The position numbers and the translations under genes are program-made. Source: Clostridia bacterium (GTDB lineage Bacteria > Bacillota > Clostridia > Christensenellales > UBA1242). Taken from it: 34,410 nt of DNA. This document shows, one piece after another, positions 24,638 to 32,204 of the stretch (the stretch's first letter is position 1; each line of letters opens with the position of its first letter). The notes beneath the pieces are model-generated. The model searched no databases. It was given only the letters and a program-made list of their open reading frames with translations, and was not told the DNA's origin. The stretch spans positions 1-34,410 of the forward strand of contig JAFVPU010000110.1 in the NCBI GenBank assembly GCA_017505165.1. Direction: 5' to 3'.

Positions 24638-24658
24638 AATATTTCTCCTTGTGAAATT

Positions 24659-24687
24659 ATTATAAACCACTATCTTGAATCTGTCAA
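24659..24687 (-). promoter_or_regulatory. perfect consensus promoter for the two small genes
   Basis: Minus-strand TTGACA (24682-24687), 17-bp spacer, TATAAT (24659-24664). It begins just after the prfA stop (24692), and transcription starts near 24652. Confidence 0.88.
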
Positions 24688-24691
24688 TACC

Positions 24692-25762
24692 TTAATCGTT
24701 TTGTTCACTCAACTTTCTTTGTTGATCAGCAAGTGTCAAAGCATCAATCATCTCATCAATATCTCCATCCATAAACGCATCAATATTGAATATACTGAGA
24801 CCGATTCTGTGGTCAGTTACACGACCTTGAGGGAAGTTGTATGTTCTGATACGTTCACTTCTGTCTCCTGTTCCTACTTGACTTTTTCTGTTTTGACTAT
24901 ATTCGCTTTCTTTTTGTTGTTGATAATAGTCATAAAGTTTACTTCTGAGCATAGCAAAAGCTTTTTCTTTGTTTTGAGTTTGACTTCTCTCGTCTTGACA
25001 ACTTACAACAATTCCTGTAGGGAAGTGTGTTATACGAATTGCGGACTCTGTCTTGTTGACTTTTTGACCACCAGCACCACTAGAACGGAAAAGATCGATA
25101 CGAATATCTTTGTCGTTAATCTCAACATCTGCATCTTCCATTTCTGGCAAAATTGCAACCGTGCTTGTTGAAGTGTGCACACGACCTTGACTTTCGGTTT
25201 CTGGCACACGTTGAACTCTGTGCACACCTGATTCAAATTTGAATCTTGCATAAGCATTTTTACCCGTAATCATAGCTTGAACTTCTTTCACACCACCCAA
25301 CTCGGTTTCTTCTATGTTGAGAATTTCCATTTTATAGCGGTGAGAATCGCAATACATTTGATACATTCTAAGAAGACTGTGTGCAAAAAGAGCACTTTCT
25401 TCACCGCCGGCACCGCCACGAATTTCAAGAATAACGTTTTTTGAATCGTTTTCATCTTTTGGTAAAAGCAAAATTTTGAGTCTATCTTCGCTTTCAGCAA
25501 TTTTTTCCTTTAGTGATTGCAACTCATCTTCAAGCATTGCACGCATCTCAGTGTCAGTTTCAACTTCCAACAACTCGGTTGCGTCTATATTTTCTTTCAT
25601 CATCTTTGCATATGACTCATATTCTTCCATGAGAGGTTGCAATGATGAATGTTCTTTCACTTTAGCCTGCCAAGTTTTTGTATCGGCGATAATTTCAGGA
25701 TTTGCAATATCTTGCGTAAGGTTATCAAATTTATCTTTTATAGCTTTCAATTTATCTAACAT
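24692..25762 (-). CDS. prfA: peptide chain release factor 1
   Basis: Reads UAA and UAG and triggers peptide release. 356 residues. The stop-codon recognition tripeptide is PET (187-189 in HRVQRVPETESQGR), the P-x-T form of RF1 (RF2 has SPF). The catalytic GGQ is at 231-233 (SSGAGGQKVNKTESAIRITH). Shine-Dalgarno AAGGAGG. It is encoded 12 nt after prmC, whose product methylates the GGQ glutamine, a classic functional pair. Confidence 0.98.
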   Translation of the reverse strand: MLDKLKAIKDKFDNLTQDIANPEIIADTKTWQAKVKEHSSLQPLMEEYESYAKMMKENIDATELLEVETDTEMRAMLEDELQSLKEKIAESEDRLKILLLPKDENDSKNVILEIRGGAGGEESALFAHSLLRMYQMYCDSHRYKMEILNIEETELGGVKEVQAMITGKNAYARFKFESGVHRVQRVPETESQGRVHTSTSTVAILPEMEDADVEINDKDIRIDLFRSSGAGGQKVNKTESAIRITHFPTGIVVSCQDERSQTQNKEKAFAMLRSKLYDYYQQQKESEYSQNRKSQVGTGDRSERIRTYNFPQGRVTDHRIGLSIFNIDAFMDGDIDEMIDALTLADQQRKLSEQND

Positions 25763-25774
25763 TGTTTCCTCCTT

Positions 25775-26587
25775 TTATTTTTCAAATATAAGCACTCGGT
25801 CGTTACTTGATAAATCCTGTAAACAACCAATGCAATTGAAATCATTAAACAAACTCATCAAAAGTAGTTTTTGATCATCTCCAATTTCCAATATCAAAAC
25901 TCCACCATCATTCAAGACGTTTCTCAAATTATCATGGATAATATTGTAATACTTAAGTCCCATTGGTCCGCCATCAAGCGCAAGTATAGGGTCATGTTCA
26001 ACAACTTCCCTGTCCAAAAGTGGCAATTCGTCTGTTGATATATATGGTGGATTGCTCACTATTATATCAAATTTTCCTTCAACCTTTTCAAACATATTGG
26101 AACGAATGAAGTTGATATCAACTTCGTTTTGTCTTGCATTTCTTTTTGCAATTGTTATTGCTTTTTGCGAAACATCAACAGCAGTCATATCTATATCTGT
26201 ATGCTTCTTAATTGAAATAGCGAGACAACCCGATCCCGTACACATATCAAGCGCTGTTTTATATTCACGTTCTTTGATATATTTAATCGCAGTTTCAACC
26301 AATATTTCCGAATCTTGTCTTGGACTCAAGACATCTTCATTTACCTCAAGCTCGAGACCAAAGAAATAAGACTTATGGAAAATTTTATCAACTGGTATTC
26401 CACTCTTGCGTTTTTCCACCATTTCCATAATCGTTTCGACTTGCCCGTCGTCAAGTTCTTGAATCATAAACAATTCTGTCCTCTCCAAACCCAAGACTTC
26501 AGCAATAATAAAATCGGCGTCTTCCTTCTCGATTCCAAGTTCATCAAATTCAGATTTAATTTGTTTTCTTAATTCGATTGTTTTCAT
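25775..26587 (-). CDS. prmC: peptide chain release factor N5-glutamine methyltransferase
   Basis: Methylates the Gln of the release-factor GGQ motif using S-adenosylmethionine. 270 residues: a helical N-terminal substrate domain, then a Rossmann methyltransferase domain with motif I DMCTGSG (114-120) and the catalytic NPPY (179-182, IIVSNPPYIST). The usual VLIPRPDTE reads VLSPRQDSE. The ATG has a loose AAAGGG eight bases upstream. Stands just before prfA. Confidence 0.96.
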   Translation of the reverse strand: MKTIELRKQIKSEFDELGIEKEDADFIIAEVLGLERTELFMIQELDDGQVETIMEMVEKRKSGIPVDKIFHKSYFFGLELEVNEDVLSPRQDSEILVETAIKYIKEREYKTALDMCTGSGCLAISIKKHTDIDMTAVDVSQKAITIAKRNARQNEVDINFIRSNMFEKVEGKFDIIVSNPPYISTDELPLLDREVVEHDPILALDGGPMGLKYYNIIHDNLRNVLNDGGVLILEIGDDQKLLLMSLFNDFNCIGCLQDLSSNDRVLIFEK

Positions 26588-26598
26588 AATTTCCCTTT

Positions 26599-26615
26599 GG
26601 CAAATTTAGTTTGCC
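26599..26615 (-). other. hairpin next to the prmC ribosome binding site
   Basis: Minus-strand GGCAAA-CTAAA-TTTGCC, ending where the purine-rich AAAGGG begins. It could slow initiation of prmC, but this may be chance. Confidence 0.3.
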
Positions 26616-26676
26616 GCACCTTCCCTTTTATATGTAAACTATATTCACATATCTTTTTTCAACTTAATCTTTGCAA

Positions 26677-26720
26677 CAAAAAACGCACCTATCCTTTTGG
26701 CATGCAAAAAAACAGGTGCG
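26677..26720 (-). terminator. rpmE terminator
   Basis: Minus-strand arms CGCACCT (26714-26720) and AGGTGCG (26684-26690) with a 23-nt interior, followed by a run of T. The stop of rpmE is just upstream. Confidence 0.75.
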
Positions 26721-26727
26721 CAAATTG

Positions 26728-26946
26728 CTATTTAAGATTAAACTTCTTATTAAATTTGTCTACACGACCTTCAGTATCTACAAGCTTTTGTTGACCAGTA
26801 AAGAACGGATGACATTTATCACAAACTTCAAGTTTAACAATATCTCCTTCTTTAACACCAACTTTAGCAGTTTTGTTCATAAACTCATTTCCACAAGCAC
26901 AAACAAATTTAACTTCTACGTAATTTGGTTGGATATCCTTTTTCAT
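26728..26946 (-). CDS. rpmE: 50S ribosomal protein L31, zinc-type
   Basis: Bridges the 50S central protuberance and the 30S head. 72 residues. The zinc cysteines C16, C18, C42 and C45 (FVCACGNEF and [12 protein letters not shown]) mark the zinc-binding type. Strong Shine-Dalgarno GAGGAG. Own promoter and terminator, so monocistronic. Leader of about 26 nt is too short for an L31-type regulatory leader. Confidence 0.97.
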   Translation of the reverse strand: MKKDIQPNYVEVKFVCACGNEFMNKTAKVGVKEGDIVKLEVCDKCHPFFTGQQKLVDTEGRVDKFNKKFNLK

Positions 26947-26978
26947 AATTTTCTCCTCTATTTTTTTTAAGCATACTG

Positions 26979-27007
26979 ATTATACATTGAAAAATACATT
27001 TTGTCAA
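26979..27007 (-). promoter_or_regulatory. rpmE promoter (perfect consensus)
   Basis: Minus-strand TTGACA (27002-27007), 17-bp spacer, TATAAT (26979-26984). Expected start near 26972. Confidence 0.9.
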
Positions 27008-27101
27008 CTGTTTTTTTGATTTCTTTTCAACAGTCAATTTATCACTATTGCTTAATAGAGTGAAATTATACAATGAAACTAATTATTCAAAAACTATATG
27101 A

Positions 27102-28364
27102 TTATTGTTTTGTATTAGAAATTTTATAGTTTTCCACAATTTGCACCGCAATTTTGTTGATATCTCCCGCTCCAACAAATGCAATTGAAGAATATTCGTT
27201 TATTCTCTTTTCAATCTTCCGTCTAGACGCTGAATAGAAAACATTCGGATTTTCTTTTTTTACTAATTCATAAAGTTGTTTTGAAGATATGCCTTGTGTA
27301 GATTTTTCCCTTGCAGGATATTCTTTGTATATACACAAATTTTTTTGATGCTTCAGAATATCCACAAACTCTTTCAAAAAACGTTTTGTTCTTGAATATG
27401 TATGCGGTTGAAAAACAATAAGACAATTTTTATGCTCCGAATTATATAAGGCCAAAAACGATCTCAATTCTGTCGGATGATGCGCATAATCTATGTAAAC
27501 TTTCTTCTCTCCCATTCGTCCTATAAGTTCATACCTTCTCGGAATACCTGAAAAATTATTAACAGCATTTATTATATCCTTACCTTCAACACCCAAATCC
27601 TCACAAACTTTTATGGCAAGCGATATGTTCTTCAAATTATATTCTCCCTTTATTTTCGGCATAATGTTGTACTTAGTTTTATCAACAAAAACAACATCTT
27701 TCACTCTCGACAAAAATCGTGTGCTATTTTCTCTGAAAGTATAACGCTTCATGCCTCTTTTCATAAAAGTTGAGAAAGCAGTGTGAAGTGAAAACATATT
27801 TTTATAACTATCCATATGTTCCGCTTCAACATTTGTTACAACCGAAATTGTAGGATTTATTTTCAAGAAACTTTTGTTATATTCACACGCTTCCAAAACC
27901 AAATAGTCATCACCAAGACTAAACCTTGGAGCAAACACATCAGCACCTATATGACAAGAAACTTTCTTGCCTGCCACTCGCAAGATTTCATAAATCAAAC
28001 TTGCAGTTGTACTTTTTCCATGAGTTCCAGCCACAGCAATCACGCTTTTGAAATGAGAGGACAACTCATTCAAAAAATCAATTCTATCCATCACCTTGAT
28101 TTTATTCGTTTTGCAATATTCGATATATTTGTTGTCCTCTTTGATTGCAGGAGAACAAACACACAAGTCAATTGGCAAAAAATCAAGATTAAATCTTTTC
28201 GAAACTTCAACACCTTCAGATTTCAATTTTTTGACATAATCATTATTTGAAGCATCATATCCAAACACCTTTGCACCATTTCGATTCATAAAAAGTGCAA
28301 GCTGATGCATACTCACTCCACCAATACCTAAAAACAAAATTCTCTCTACCTTCAAAATATCCAT
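27102..28364 (-). CDS. murC: UDP-N-acetylmuramate-L-alanine ligase
   Basis: Adds L-Ala to UDP-MurNAc, the first peptide step of peptidoglycan synthesis, in the cytoplasm. 420 residues, slightly shorter than the usual 440-490. Domain 1 has the nucleotide-sugar motif GIGGVSM (13-19). Domain 2 has the P-loop GTHGKST (113-119) and TNVEAEHMDSY. Domain 3 has DYAHHPTE and FQPHTYSRT. GIGGxxM and HxPxE-type residues favour MurC over MurD or MurE. No Shine-Dalgarno; a TATAAA box lies five bases before ATG, so the mRNA may be leaderless. Stands alone. Confidence 0.95.
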   Translation of the reverse strand: MDILKVERILFLGIGGVSMHQLALFMNRNGAKVFGYDASNNDYVKKLKSEGVEVSKRFNLDFLPIDLCVCSPAIKEDNKYIEYCKTNKIKVMDRIDFLNELSSHFKSVIAVAGTHGKSTTASLIYEILRVAGKKVSCHIGADVFAPRFSLGDDYLVLEACEYNKSFLKINPTISVVTNVEAEHMDSYKNMFSLHTAFSTFMKRGMKRYTFRENSTRFLSRVKDVVFVDKTKYNIMPKIKGEYNLKNISLAIKVCEDLGVEGKDIINAVNNFSGIPRRYELIGRMGEKKVYIDYAHHPTELRSFLALYNSEHKNCLIVFQPHTYSRTKRFLKEFVDILKHQKNLCIYKEYPAREKSTQGISSKQLYELVKKENPNVFYSASRRKIEKRINEYSSIAFVGAGDINKIAVQIVENYKISNTKQ

Positions 28365-28369
28365 ATACT

Positions 28370-28399
28370 TTTATATGTAAGAAAAAGAAAATTTGTAAT
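28370..28399 (-). promoter_or_regulatory. candidate murC promoter, leaderless
   Basis: Minus-strand TATAAA (28370-28375) with ATTACA (4/6 of consensus) 18 bp upstream. Only five bases separate the -10 from the ATG at 28364. Weaker than the other promoters in the window. Confidence 0.45.
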
Positions 28400-28414
28400 A
28401 CTAGTGAAAAATGT

Positions 28415-28443
28415 TTGCAAATAAATCGAAATTAAGTTAAAAT
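28415..28443 (+). promoter_or_regulatory. spoVG promoter
   Basis: TTGCAA (28415-28420), 17-bp spacer, TAAAAT (28438-28443). Leader of about 43 nt. It is divergent from and close to the murC promoter. Confidence 0.7.
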
Positions 28444-28492
28444 ACTATTGACTACTAGATAGTTAATCTAAAAAAGGGGAAGGTGAACAGAC

Positions 28493-28759
28493 TTGAATAT
28501 CACAGACATCAGAATTCGTTTGGTGACTAAAGAAGATAGCAAATTGAAAGCTGTTGCATCATTTACAATTGACAATGCATTTGTAGTGCATGATGTCAAA
28601 ATCATTGAAGGTGCTAACGGAAACTTCATCGCTATGCCTTCAAAACAAGCACCAGGTGGCGATTACAGAGATATCGTACACCCATTGAACACTGAAACTA
28701 GAGAGCAGATCAGTGCTGCAATCTTGGCTGCTTATGACAACGAAAAGAACGCTCAATAG
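28493..28759 (+). CDS. spoVG: SpoVG family RNA-binding regulator, TTG start
   Basis: SpoVG is a small nucleic-acid-binding regulator, named for sporulation but widespread in non-sporulating Bacillota. 88 residues: NITDIRIRLVTKEDSKLKAV, ASFTIDNAFVVHDVKIIEGA, NGNFIAMPSKQAPGGDYRDI, VHPLNTETREQISAAIL. The start is TTG at 28493, supported by GGGGAAGGTG 7-8 nt upstream and by the family N-terminus MxITDIRIR. Terminator follows. Its presence does not by itself show that the organism sporulates. Confidence 0.96.
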   Translation: MNITDIRIRLVTKEDSKLKAVASFTIDNAFVVHDVKIIEGANGNFIAMPSKQAPGGDYRDIVHPLNTETREQISAAILAAYDNEKNAQ

Positions 28760-28785
28760 TTTGAGTTAAGTCTAAATTAGCAACC

Positions 28786-28815
28786 AAAAATATCCGCATT
28801 TTGCGGATATTTTTT
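28786..28815 (+). terminator. spoVG terminator
   Basis: AAAAATATCCGCA, loop TTT, TGCGGATATTTTTT. It lies 26 nt after the spoVG stop. Confidence 0.9.
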
Positions 28816-28821
28816 CATAAC

Positions 28822-28850
28822 AAAAAGATAGGCTTTTCGCCTATCTTTTT
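28822..28850 (-). terminator. terminator overlapping the stop of the surface protein gene
   Basis: Stem AAAAAGATAGGC, GCCTATCTTTTT with a 5-base loop (28834-28838). Its proximal arm reaches the TAA stop of the 1050-residue gene at 28850-28852. Only seven bases lie between it and the spoVG terminator. Confidence 0.88.
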
Positions 28851-31800
28851 TAAATATTACTCAAGAAAGTTAATTGAATTCCAAAGTTCTCAGTCCAGAT
28901 TTGATTTGCAAAATCGAAACTTAAGTTTCTGTTCCAAGAATGATTGATAGGAATAATCCATGCCAATCTGAATGTTGCTTTCACTGAATAGCTTCCTTTG
29001 AATGTTGAAGCACTTGCGAATTCGCTATTATTAACCGGTTTCACAAAGTTCTTATTGCCAGAGCTTTCGTATGTTGATCCCCACAATTGAGCAATCACTT
29101 CAGCACTCTTATAAGACAATCCATTTGCTTTTGCCTTGCTTGTATTGATAACAACACTTTCCATAATTCCTGTGTTATGTCCTCTTTCTTCATAAATGTT
29201 GTTAGGTCTTGTTCCGTTTCCTTCAACAATGTCATTTCTAGTTTCAAGATAGAATGTTCCATGTCCATTGAGAGCTGAATCAACTGTTACATTTCTAACA
29301 ACAGCTTTATCTTGAAGCATAACAACAACCAAAGATATTTGAGTTGAATTGTTACCACCCTTGAGTTCGCTTGAACATTGAATATTTTTCATTGTTCCGG
29401 CAACCAAATCACATGCCAAGTTTGCAACATGAACATTACCCTCTATAACAATGTCTGACACTTTTCCTTCAGCATATTTTCCGACCAAAACTTGATCAAC
29501 TATTGCTTGAGTTTTGTTCATTGTTGAAGCAATACCACCGACATAGTTTCCTTGAAGATTGCTTCCTGCGATAGCTTGTGTTACATTACCATTCAATCTT
29601 CCGGCAATACCACCAACATACATTTGTTCTCCATCAAACATTGTTCCAACATTTTCAAGATGACAATATACATTGTTCATTTGTCCGTTGTGTGCTCCAG
29701 CAACACCACCGACATAATTCACAGCACCAGTTTTTGCTTCAAAAGCAATTCCTTTGCCTGTCAATTTCGCATTTGAAATTGTTCCATTATTTATACCAGC
29801 AATACCACCGATATAGTTAGTATTTACCGCTTTCTTAACGATAATATTTGCTTCCAAAACAATATTTTGAATATCCTTATTGTTTTGAGCAATCAATCCA
29901 CCAATATTTGCAGCTGCTGAATCATTGTTGTGTACTATTCCAACTTCAGCAAATACTCCATTGATTGTAGCATTGTTGATAGCAACCAAACCTGCTACAT
30001 TTTCTTTTCCTGAAATAGTCAAATAGGTAATAACTGAATCTTCAATATATCCTTCTTCGGCAACAGCCACGAAACCTGCTATATTTTTGATATCAGCTTG
30101 ATCTGCTATTGTCAATTCACGTACTGCGTTTGAAAGAAGATTTCCTTTCACCATCTTTCCTGCAATAAGACCAAAATTATTGATAGTTGCATTCTTGATA
30201 GCAGTATTCTTCACAACAACATTTTGAATTGTTGAAACTGCAACTTGATCTGAAGATCTAATTTCTCCAGCCAGAACACCAACATTGTCAGCATTAACAT
30301 CCACAATAGTATCTTCAAAGATCAAGTTCTTGATTGTACTATTATCAATATAAGAGAACAATCCAGCCAATCCATTTGAAGCATTTTTGATATTCAAACC
30401 TTTAATAACATGACCTTGACCATCAATAATACTATTTGTAAGCGCATGAGGAGTCCAATCAACACCAGTCAAATCTACGTCAGATTTCAAAACGTATTTA
30501 ACTCCATCATTATCTTTTGCAAATATTTCAACAAATTTTTCAACATTTTCAGTATTTGGAGCATTTTGATCTCCTACTGTTTCACTATTCAAATCTCTTG
30601 TGAGATATTCATTGCTTACTGATACATCAGTTGTTTCAATGAATTTCAATTCAGGCAATTTGTTGTCTTGAATTGTCCAGATGCTTATATTCCACAAAAC
30701 TTTATCGCTAGCATTATCACCAACAGCATAGAATATAAATTCATCATTATTCTTGAGATCATTTTCACTTGTCAAACCTTCAATCAAATACAAATGTTTT
30801 ACTTTGTCTGACAATGTATTAAATACAGTACTTTCATCATTCTTGATTGCAGATTTTCCGTTTAATGCTACATAGTTACCAATGAAGAATCTTCTTGTAT
30901 TAACTGTTGAAGCATCAAATCCATTCAATGTAGAAATTTTACCTACAAATGCACCTAAATTTGTATAATTACTATTTGCCACTGCATATGAATGTTGGAT
31001 ATTACCACTTGTTTGACCGATTTTGAATTCTCCAACCAATCCACCTACATTTGCCACAATTGAATTGTCAATAACAAAATCAGTTGTTGCATAAGTTGAA
31101 CTGATCATTGATTCAGATACTCTACCAATCAAACCACCAACTTGGATATCATTTGACGCTGAAGTAACTTCGATTGTAACACCTTTTGCTCCGCACATAG
31201 ATACAACAGAATTTTGTCCTTCAATACTACCAACTAATCCACCAACTGTTCCAGCGTTTTGATTCTTTGTGATCTTTGTGTTCACTACATTGATTCTTTC
31301 GATAGTACCGCTAGCTTTTCCAGCCAATGTACCAATGTTGTCATATCCACCTACAATTGTAGTGTTTCTTATTGTCAAATCTTTGACTGTAGCATTGTTG
31401 AGTTCGTAGAACAATCCAGCATTTGTATATGTTGCCTTGTCAAGATTAAGACCTGATATTGAATGTCCGTTACCAAAGAACTTTCCACCAAAACTTGTAA
31501 ATGTCAAACCATCTTCTTTGATACCGATAGGTTGGAATGTTTTTGAAAGAACAATATCGTTTCTCAAGCTGAAGCAAGCATTTTCATCATAAATATTTCC
31601 GATTTTCTTCAAATCTGCTTCACTGCTCAAATAATATGGGCTTTCTTCTTGTCCATCACCGATATGAACCATAACTTCCAATTTCTTGAATTTTTTATTA
31701 GTTGTAGATATAACTATAGATGTATTACCACCTTTCTTTGCCTTATAGTATCCACCTTCTGAATCATATTCAATGTGAGACAAAACTTCTTCGTCCCCAG

Positions 31801-32002
31801 CATTGTAGTTATATTTGGTTTTCTTGCTCTTTTTTACTACTTTGATGTTCAATTCTTCCAAATATATAACGTCATCAACGTTACAATAAATCTCTTTTGT
31901 TCCTACTGTAATAACTTCATCATTACGCAAAAAATAGTAAGTTGTAAGTCCCATACAAACAGCCACTATGATTGCTACTAGAAATATTAAGAATTTCTTC
32001 AT
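28850..32002 (-). CDS. large surface-anchored protein with Ig-like and beta-helix/GLUG-like repeats
   Basis: 1050 residues. A single N-terminal hydrophobic segment (4-26, MKKFLIFLVAIIVAVCMGL) gives a signal peptide or anchor; no clear lipobox. Residues about 30-115 resemble a Big_2-type Ig domain (GGYYKAKKGGNTSIVISTTN). Two long repeat blocks follow, each opened by a PIG/WTPHA...GxGHxIxGLN motif: about 120-440 and 480-970. They carry many GLUG-like turns (GTLAGKASG, GGLVGSIEG, GGLIGRVSE, GGIAGINNG, GGVAGAHNG). The end (FRLAWIIPINHSWNRNL) is not repeat-like, with no LPxTG sorting signal. Probably an adhesin-like cell-surface protein; ligand unknown. Shine-Dalgarno GGGGAG. Confidence 0.8.
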   Translation of the reverse strand: MKKFLIFLVAIIVAVCMGLTTYYFLRNDEVITVGTKEIYCNVDDVIYLEELNIKVVKKSKKTKYNYNAGDEEVLSHIEYDSEGGYYKAKKGGNTSIVISTTNKKFKKLEVMVHIGDGQEESPYYLSSEADLKKIGNIYDENACFSLRNDIVLSKTFQPIGIKEDGLTFTSFGGKFFGNGHSISGLNLDKATYTNAGLFYELNNATVKDLTIRNTTIVGGYDNIGTLAGKASGTIERINVVNTKITKNQNAGTVGGLVGSIEGQNSVVSMCGAKGVTIEVTSASNDIQVGGLIGRVSESMISSTYATTDFVIDNSIVANVGGLVGEFKIGQTSGNIQHSYAVANSNYTNLGAFVGKISTLNGFDASTVNTRRFFIGNYVALNGKSAIKNDESTVFNTLSDKVKHLYLIEGLTSENDLKNNDEFIFYAVGDNASDKVLWNISIWTIQDNKLPELKFIETTDVSVSNEYLTRDLNSETVGDQNAPNTENVEKFVEIFAKDNDGVKYVLKSDVDLTGVDWTPHALTNSIIDGQGHVIKGLNIKNASNGLAGLFSYIDNSTIKNLIFEDTIVDVNADNVGVLAGEIRSSDQVAVSTIQNVVVKNTAIKNATINNFGLIAGKMVKGNLLSNAVRELTIADQADIKNIAGFVAVAEEGYIEDSVITYLTISGKENVAGLVAINNATINGVFAEVGIVHNNDSAAANIGGLIAQNNKDIQNIVLEANIIVKKAVNTNYIGGIAGINNGTISNAKLTGKGIAFEAKTGAVNYVGGVAGAHNGQMNNVYCHLENVGTMFDGEQMYVGGIAGRLNGNVTQAIAGSNLQGNYVGGIASTMNKTQAIVDQVLVGKYAEGKVSDIVIEGNVHVANLACDLVAGTMKNIQCSSELKGGNNSTQISLVVVMLQDKAVVRNVTVDSALNGHGTFYLETRNDIVEGNGTRPNNIYEERGHNTGIMESVVINTSKAKANGLSYKSAEVIAQLWGSTYESSGNKNFVKPVNNSEFASASTFKGSYSVKATFRLAWIIPINHSWNRNLSFDFANQIWTENFGIQLTFLSNI

Positions 32003-32033
32003 ATTTTCTCCCCAAAACGAATTTTGTAAGATA

Positions 32034-32061
32034 ATTATATCGGAAAATCACCATTTGTCAA
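32034..32061 (-). promoter_or_regulatory. promoter of the large surface protein
   Basis: Minus-strand TTGACA (32056-32061), 16-bp spacer, TATAAT (32034-32039). Expected start near 32027, leader about 25 nt. Confidence 0.85.
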
Positions 32062-32138
32062 TACCCTTTTTGAAATTTTTCACCATTCTCAATATATTGA
32101 GATGACAAAAGTTTGGCGAAAAATGTAGATATTTTTAT

Positions 32139-32152
32139 CGAACATATGGTCG
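32139..32152. promoter_or_regulatory. LexA-box-like palindrome upstream of recD2
   Basis: CGAACATATGGTCG differs at one base from the perfect Gram-positive SOS palindrome CGAACATATGTTCG. It lies 17 nt upstream of the candidate recD2 -35. A helicase that acts in DNA repair is a sensible SOS target. Confidence 0.6.
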
Positions 32153-32169
32153 AATTACCTTGTTTTTGA

Positions 32170-32198
32170 TTGCGAAATCTGAAAATATGTAGTAATAT
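32170..32198 (+). promoter_or_regulatory. candidate recD2 promoter, leaderless
   Basis: TTGCGA (32170-32175), 17-bp spacer, TAATAT (32193-32198). The ATG at 32205 follows after six bases and no Shine-Dalgarno is present, the same spacing as at 2927 and 19597. Confidence 0.55.
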
Positions 32199-32204
32199 AT
32201 AAAC

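Noticed and set aside
24638..24670. Upstream ATG at 24670 for the small gene before prfA
   Set aside because: It falls within the -10 region of the consensus promoter and has no Shine-Dalgarno; 24637 has AAGGAG.
26947..26972. L31-type autoregulatory RNA leader before rpmE
   Set aside because: The predicted leader is only about 26 nt and consists mainly of the Shine-Dalgarno.
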